Shown here one piece after another: positions 61,077 through 64,000 of a stretch of DNA of 64,000 bases. The stretch's first letter is position 1. Each line of letters begins with the position of its first letter. The notes under the pieces were generated by a model. That model did not search any database. It was not told where the DNA came from and saw only the letters and a list, made by a program, of their open reading frames with translations. Made by a program: the position numbers and the translations under genes. The DNA is from Thermomicrobiales bacterium (lineage in GTDB: Bacteria > Chloroflexota > Chloroflexia > Thermomicrobiales > UBA6265). Location: NCBI GenBank assembly GCA_019637585.1, contig JAHBVL010000007.1, positions 50,519-114,518 of the forward strand, written 5' to 3'.

Positions 61077-61163
61077 GGCAGTGGTTTCGAATCCGGACAC
61101 CCCGCGGGCCGGAGGCGCGCAGGGTGCCGGAACGAAGATCAGACTGAGCCTGATCCCCTACCG

Positions 61164-63800
61164 CTAGATGTCAACGAGCCTCGCGTTCCTGGCGTAGAGG
61201 CTCCATGGATTGCCTGCGGCATTGTCTCGGAGGACCAGAAGCTCAACACGGTCGATCGTCTTGAGATGGTTCGCTGGCGCGCGCGGAATGGCGATGCGCT
61301 GCCAGTTCGTCTCCGACAGATTCACCAGAGAGGCGGCGTCGGACTCGATCGTCGACGCATCGGTGTACACGATTCGTACAATCGCGGCATCGACGGTGCC
61401 CGAGCCAGCCACCTCAACGGTACCTGCCACAAATCGTGGGCCGGTCAATCCGAGACCTGATTCACTACTGAATCGAACGCCTTCGTTTTGCGCGGTACCG
61501 AGATTGTGAGCTTCGACCGCCCATCTACCGTCTGTCAGCTCTCTGTCGATGGTGGTCGAACCTGCATTTGCGCAAATGTAGGCGAGATCGACTTCCGCCG
61601 AAGGATTTGCCACGCGGTTCACAAAGTCGAATGCCTTCTCAAGGTCGATGGCTCGGACCCATCCCATAACGGCGCCGGTACGAATGGTGTACCAGGAGCC
61701 ATCTTCAGGGAAAGCTGGTCCCGCAGTGACGATCCCCAGCGAGCCAACGGGAAGCGAAATGATGACTGGCGCCGTTGGATTCGCCGCGTTTCTCACGCTA
61801 ACCGGAGCAGTCTTCTCCGGTACGACGAGAATTTCACCAACCGAGACCCCTGAAGGGTCGACCGGAGCAATCGCGATTGGCTCCTCGCTCGCTGCGAAGG
61901 CGCATCCACCAGAAGAGTAGAGACCCAGGTAGGCTCCGGCGATCCAGCCGGTGTTTCCGTATCTGCTCACCTCATACCAGTCGTACCCATCCGCGTAGAC
62001 TGGACCGTCCAAAACACAGAAGTCTGTCCATGTTCCGTAGGTAATCACGACGCTCGCGCTTACAGTCGGCGATTCGCGGAGATTGGCCGGACCGTCGAAG
62101 ATCTCCACTGTGTCGCCCGGATCGAACCGGCCGCGACTTACCGTTGTCCGGCAGCCGCCGTATTGCGTAATCCCACAGAACTTGGCCGCAACCCAGCCTT
62201 CAATCCCGGCCGAGCGAACGCGATACCACACGTACGAGCTGGCCGACACCGGCCCATCCAGCACGCACGCTTCGGCTCCGCTCGATAGCTTGCCGAGCAC
62301 AGCAGCCGACGTACTCGGTGCTGACCGGACGTTGAGCGGACCGTTGGCGACGTAAATGCGATCGTCCTTTGTGAAGGGACCGCTGTTGGCGGGGTTGCAG
62401 GCGTTGGCCGAAACCAGATCACAGAACTGTCCAGCGCTCCATCCCAGAGATGACTTGTACCACTCATAGCCGTTGGCGAAAACCGGTCCTTGCGTCACAC
62501 AAAACTGGCTGCTGGTTGCATAGCTGCCAGTCACTTGCGCGCTTGTGGACGGATTGTTCCGGATGTTGAGTGGTCCGTTGGTGACCACTACCCGGTCATG
62601 CACCGTGAACTTGCCGGGAGATGTGGCACCCGCGCAGCCTCCCTGTCGGACAAGGTTGCAGAAATCTCCCGCGATCCAGCCTCCAGGGACCTGGTACCAT
62701 TCGTATCCCCCAGCATAGGTCGGGCCATTCGAAACGCACAGTTCTGTTCCGGATTCGACAACGCTCAGAACTGCGGAGCTGGTTGACGCGGATTGACGAA
62801 CGCGCAACGGCCCGTCGAATACCTGGATCTTGTCATTCGATGCGAAGCGTCCCGCTGGTGTGCTGACGCATCCGCCAGTCCGTACCAGAGTGCAGTACTC
62901 GCCTGCAATCCACCCAGCCACCGGCTCGGAGTTGACCTTGTACCACTCGAACCCGTTTGCAGACTGCGGGCCGTCGGTGATGCACACTTCGTTCCCGACC
63001 GGAAGCAAGCCGATGATCGACCCGCTGGGCGCTCCTCCGCTATACGAGTCGAGAGACAAGCCGTACAGGGTATTTCCGCGAGTGGCTATCTTGGCAGCGT
63101 ACTCGTTGTCGATTGCCCAGCGATTGTTGAGATCGCTGATCGTGCTCACGGTATCGTCGAGATTCGCGTCGAAGACGGCCTGGTAGCGGCTGTCCGCTCC
63201 AACCAGATCAGAGTGGAGCGACTGTGTGTTGCCATGGACGTATGCGTGCATATGAGCGAGATGGGCTCGCGCTGCATGCTGTCCACTCGTGAAGGTCTGG
63301 CTGTTCTCGTTCTGCTGCGGATCGCCAGTGATTCCCAGTCCGGCTGGGTTGAGCCTCTCCTGCCACCAGTAGGATCTCCAGTAGTCCGTTTCCAACACGG
63401 ACTGAGCTATAATGATCGACGCGTCGAATCCGATCGCCCCCGCGAGGCGGTAGACCTCGTCGATGTAGTCTTCGACATCGTTCATGCGGGCCGCGCCTCG
63501 CTGCCTTGCAGCCGAGACTGCCGTCTCCACAATGCCTCGCGATGCGGCAACGATGGCATCAGCAGGTTGCATCTGGTGCCCGTTGTAGATCCCACCGCCA
63601 GTTCCAGGTGACGAACGAATGTTGACGGGGCCTTCGTCGATACGGACTCGGTCACCAGTAGCGAAGCGTCCGGCTGGGTTGCCCGAACCGCACCCATTGC
63701 GGGCAACTCTGGTGCAGAGTTCACCGGCGATGTAACCGACCTGGTGAATAGGATCAGATACATGTGAGACAGGGAAGGGGATGAAAAAGAGGGGAAGCAT
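61164..63800 (-). CDS. SH3-repeat wall hydrolase with nested glucosaminidase domain, 5' end cut by an IS
   Basis: An 878-residue frame. Only about 63762 and below is original sequence; the first ~13 codons belong to the IS. The remaining N-terminus starts inside an SH3-like repeat (HQVGYIAGELCTRV). A second repeat begins at GRFATGDRVRIDEGPVNIRSSPGTGG (residues 44-69) and resumes at SGSIIGLLPVGNEVCITDGP (259 on), with a glucosaminidase domain (about 75-250) between; its catalytic Glu is Glu137 in IIAQSVLETDYW, with the NPAGLGITGDP loop. Five further Cys-containing SH3-like repeats lie at about 317-385, 396-465, 475-550, 557-630 and 655-720. A jelly-roll-like C-terminal domain covers 730-878. 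It presumably lacks its signal peptide now. Confidence 0.75.
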   Translation of the reverse strand: MLPLFFIPFPVSHVSDPIHQVGYIAGELCTRVARNGCGSGNPAGRFATGDRVRIDEGPVNIRSSPGTGGGIYNGHQMQPADAIVAASRGIVETAVSAARQRGAARMNDVEDYIDEVYRLAGAIGFDASIIIAQSVLETDYWRSYWWQERLNPAGLGITGDPQQNENSQTFTSGQHAARAHLAHMHAYVHGNTQSLHSDLVGADSRYQAVFDANLDDTVSTISDLNNRWAIDNEYAAKIATRGNTLYGLSLDSYSGGAPSGSIIGLLPVGNEVCITDGPQSANGFEWYKVNSEPVAGWIAGEYCTLVRTGGCVSTPAGRFASNDKIQVFDGPLRVRQSASTSSAVLSVVESGTELCVSNGPTYAGGYEWYQVPGGWIAGDFCNLVRQGGCAGATSPGKFTVHDRVVVTNGPLNIRNNPSTSAQVTGSYATSSQFCVTQGPVFANGYEWYKSSLGWSAGQFCDLVSANACNPANSGPFTKDDRIYVANGPLNVRSAPSTSAAVLGKLSSGAEACVLDGPVSASSYVWYRVRSAGIEGWVAAKFCGITQYGGCRTTVSRGRFDPGDTVEIFDGPANLRESPTVSASVVITYGTWTDFCVLDGPVYADGYDWYEVSRYGNTGWIAGAYLGLYSSGGCAFAASEEPIAIAPVDPSGVSVGEILVVPEKTAPVSVRNAANPTAPVIISLPVGSLGIVTAGPAFPEDGSWYTIRTGAVMGWVRAIDLEKAFDFVNRVANPSAEVDLAYICANAGSTTIDRELTDGRWAVEAHNLGTAQNEGVRFSSESGLGLTGPRFVAGTVEVAGSGTVDAAIVRIVYTDASTIESDAASLVNLSETNWQRIAIPRAPANHLKTIDRVELLVLRDNAAGNPWSLYARNARLVDI

Positions 63801-64000
63801 CTTTCACACTGATGCGGTGTCGAATCGCGCAGCGGAAAGGAGTTCCCCTCATGAGCAAGCGTAGCAAGAAGCAGGGAGGTGCTGCATTCCGTGGCCATGG
63901 CCACGGAATGCAGCTGGCGCGGCGGATGCCATGGGTGCCGGACATCCCGACGTTGAGCGAAGCGGGGAAGCGACGGTTGCAGGTCGTGGAGTTCTCGCTA
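63763..64000 (+). mobile_element. IS481-like insertion sequence, left part
   Basis: The putative left end TGTGAGACAGGGAAGGGG starts at 63763, immediately beside the broken hydrolase gene. The transposase start follows at 63851. The right end is beyond the window. The element carries an internal palindrome GTGGCCATGGCCAC. Confidence 0.7.
63851..64000 (+). CDS. IS481-family-like transposase, N-terminal fragment
   Basis: The first 50 codons are in the window (ATG 63851, AAAGGAG 9 bases upstream). MPWVPDIPTLSEAGKRRLQVVEF matches the start of IS481-type DDE transposases, where a helix-turn-helix follows; the catalytic residues are outside. It continues past the right edge. Confidence 0.7.
   Translation, partial: MSKRSKKQGGAAFRGHGHGMQLARRMPWVPDIPTLSEAGKRRLQVVEFSL

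Noticed and set aside
1-64000. tRNA, rRNA or CRISPR array
   Set aside because: No tRNA-like TpsiC arm with matching acceptor, no rRNA-like sequence and no regularly spaced direct repeats were seen; the only tandem or palindromic repeats are those listed.

Overview
The window looks like a chromosomal segment of a high-GC, Gram-positive-type Chloroflexota bacterium, most likely from the Thermomicrobia/Thermomicrobiales. This is inferred from gene content, not from an rRNA or marker-gene comparison. Three things point that way: a pair of Agl23-type (TIGR03663-like) membrane proteins, SP[VAE]AS-type low-complexity segments in extracytoplasmic proteins, and secreted wall hydrolases built from SH3-like repeats. 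Many starts are GTG or TTG behind a clear Shine-Dalgarno sequence. I saw no rRNA, tRNA, CRISPR array, prophage or replication origin.

Layout from left to right. 1-2.8 kb: a GNAT gene cut by the window edge, a small hypothetical protein, a CBM9-like protein and a secreted allene-oxide-cyclase-barrel protein. 2.8-9.4 kb, all minus strand: two creatininase-family amidohydrolases, a SelA-like PLP enzyme, and a translationally coupled run of Ppx/GppA phosphatase, two CHAD proteins and an M20 peptidase. 10-16 kb: a MauE membrane domain fused to four thioredoxin-like domains, rsgA, a membrane protein with N-terminal 22-residue repeats, and a FAD oxidoreductase. 16-23 kb: ftsH, a homodimeric E1-type thiamine-diphosphate enzyme overlapping a flavin-reductase-like gene, a 40-residue membrane protein and the ammonium transporter. 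23-29 kb: two Agl23-like membrane proteins, the second with an NHL propeller. 29-35 kb: a peptide-type ABC importer with two permeases and two near-duplicate binding proteins but no ATPase. 35-39 kb: a dual-specificity phosphatase, an AIM24-family protein and a secreted M23 peptidase with SH3-like repeats.

39.6-44.2 kb is the proteostasis set tig-clpP-clpX followed by a MoeA-like molybdopterin-binding protein. 44-52 kb holds a secreted propeller-like protein, a small membrane protein, ketopantoate-reductase-like, HAD, acetamidase/formamidase, SDR and GNAT genes. 52.5-61 kb is a catabolic locus: an NgcE-like sugar-binding protein and two permeases, then SDR, two CE7-like alpha/beta hydrolases, a second SelA-like PLP enzyme and a RidA protein, with a REP-associated transposase inserted near its end. 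The right edge holds a large SH3/glucosaminidase wall hydrolase whose 5' end is cut off by an IS481-like insertion sequence.

Intergenic DNA carries several repeat families: six ~100-bp inverted repeats bounded by GTCATCC/GGATGAC-type ends, five CGCCATAAATGGCG-type palindromes, two ~105-bp GGCCGTAAACGG elements, GGGCAAA-type runs, and the REP chains around the transposase. The most unusual observations are the glucosaminidase domain nested inside an SH3-like repeat (with the gene cut by an IS), the MauE/4x thioredoxin fusion, two 18-bp palindromes exactly 32 bp apart upstream of a binding-protein gene, and the paired CE7-like hydrolases, one of which has lost its nucleophile motif.
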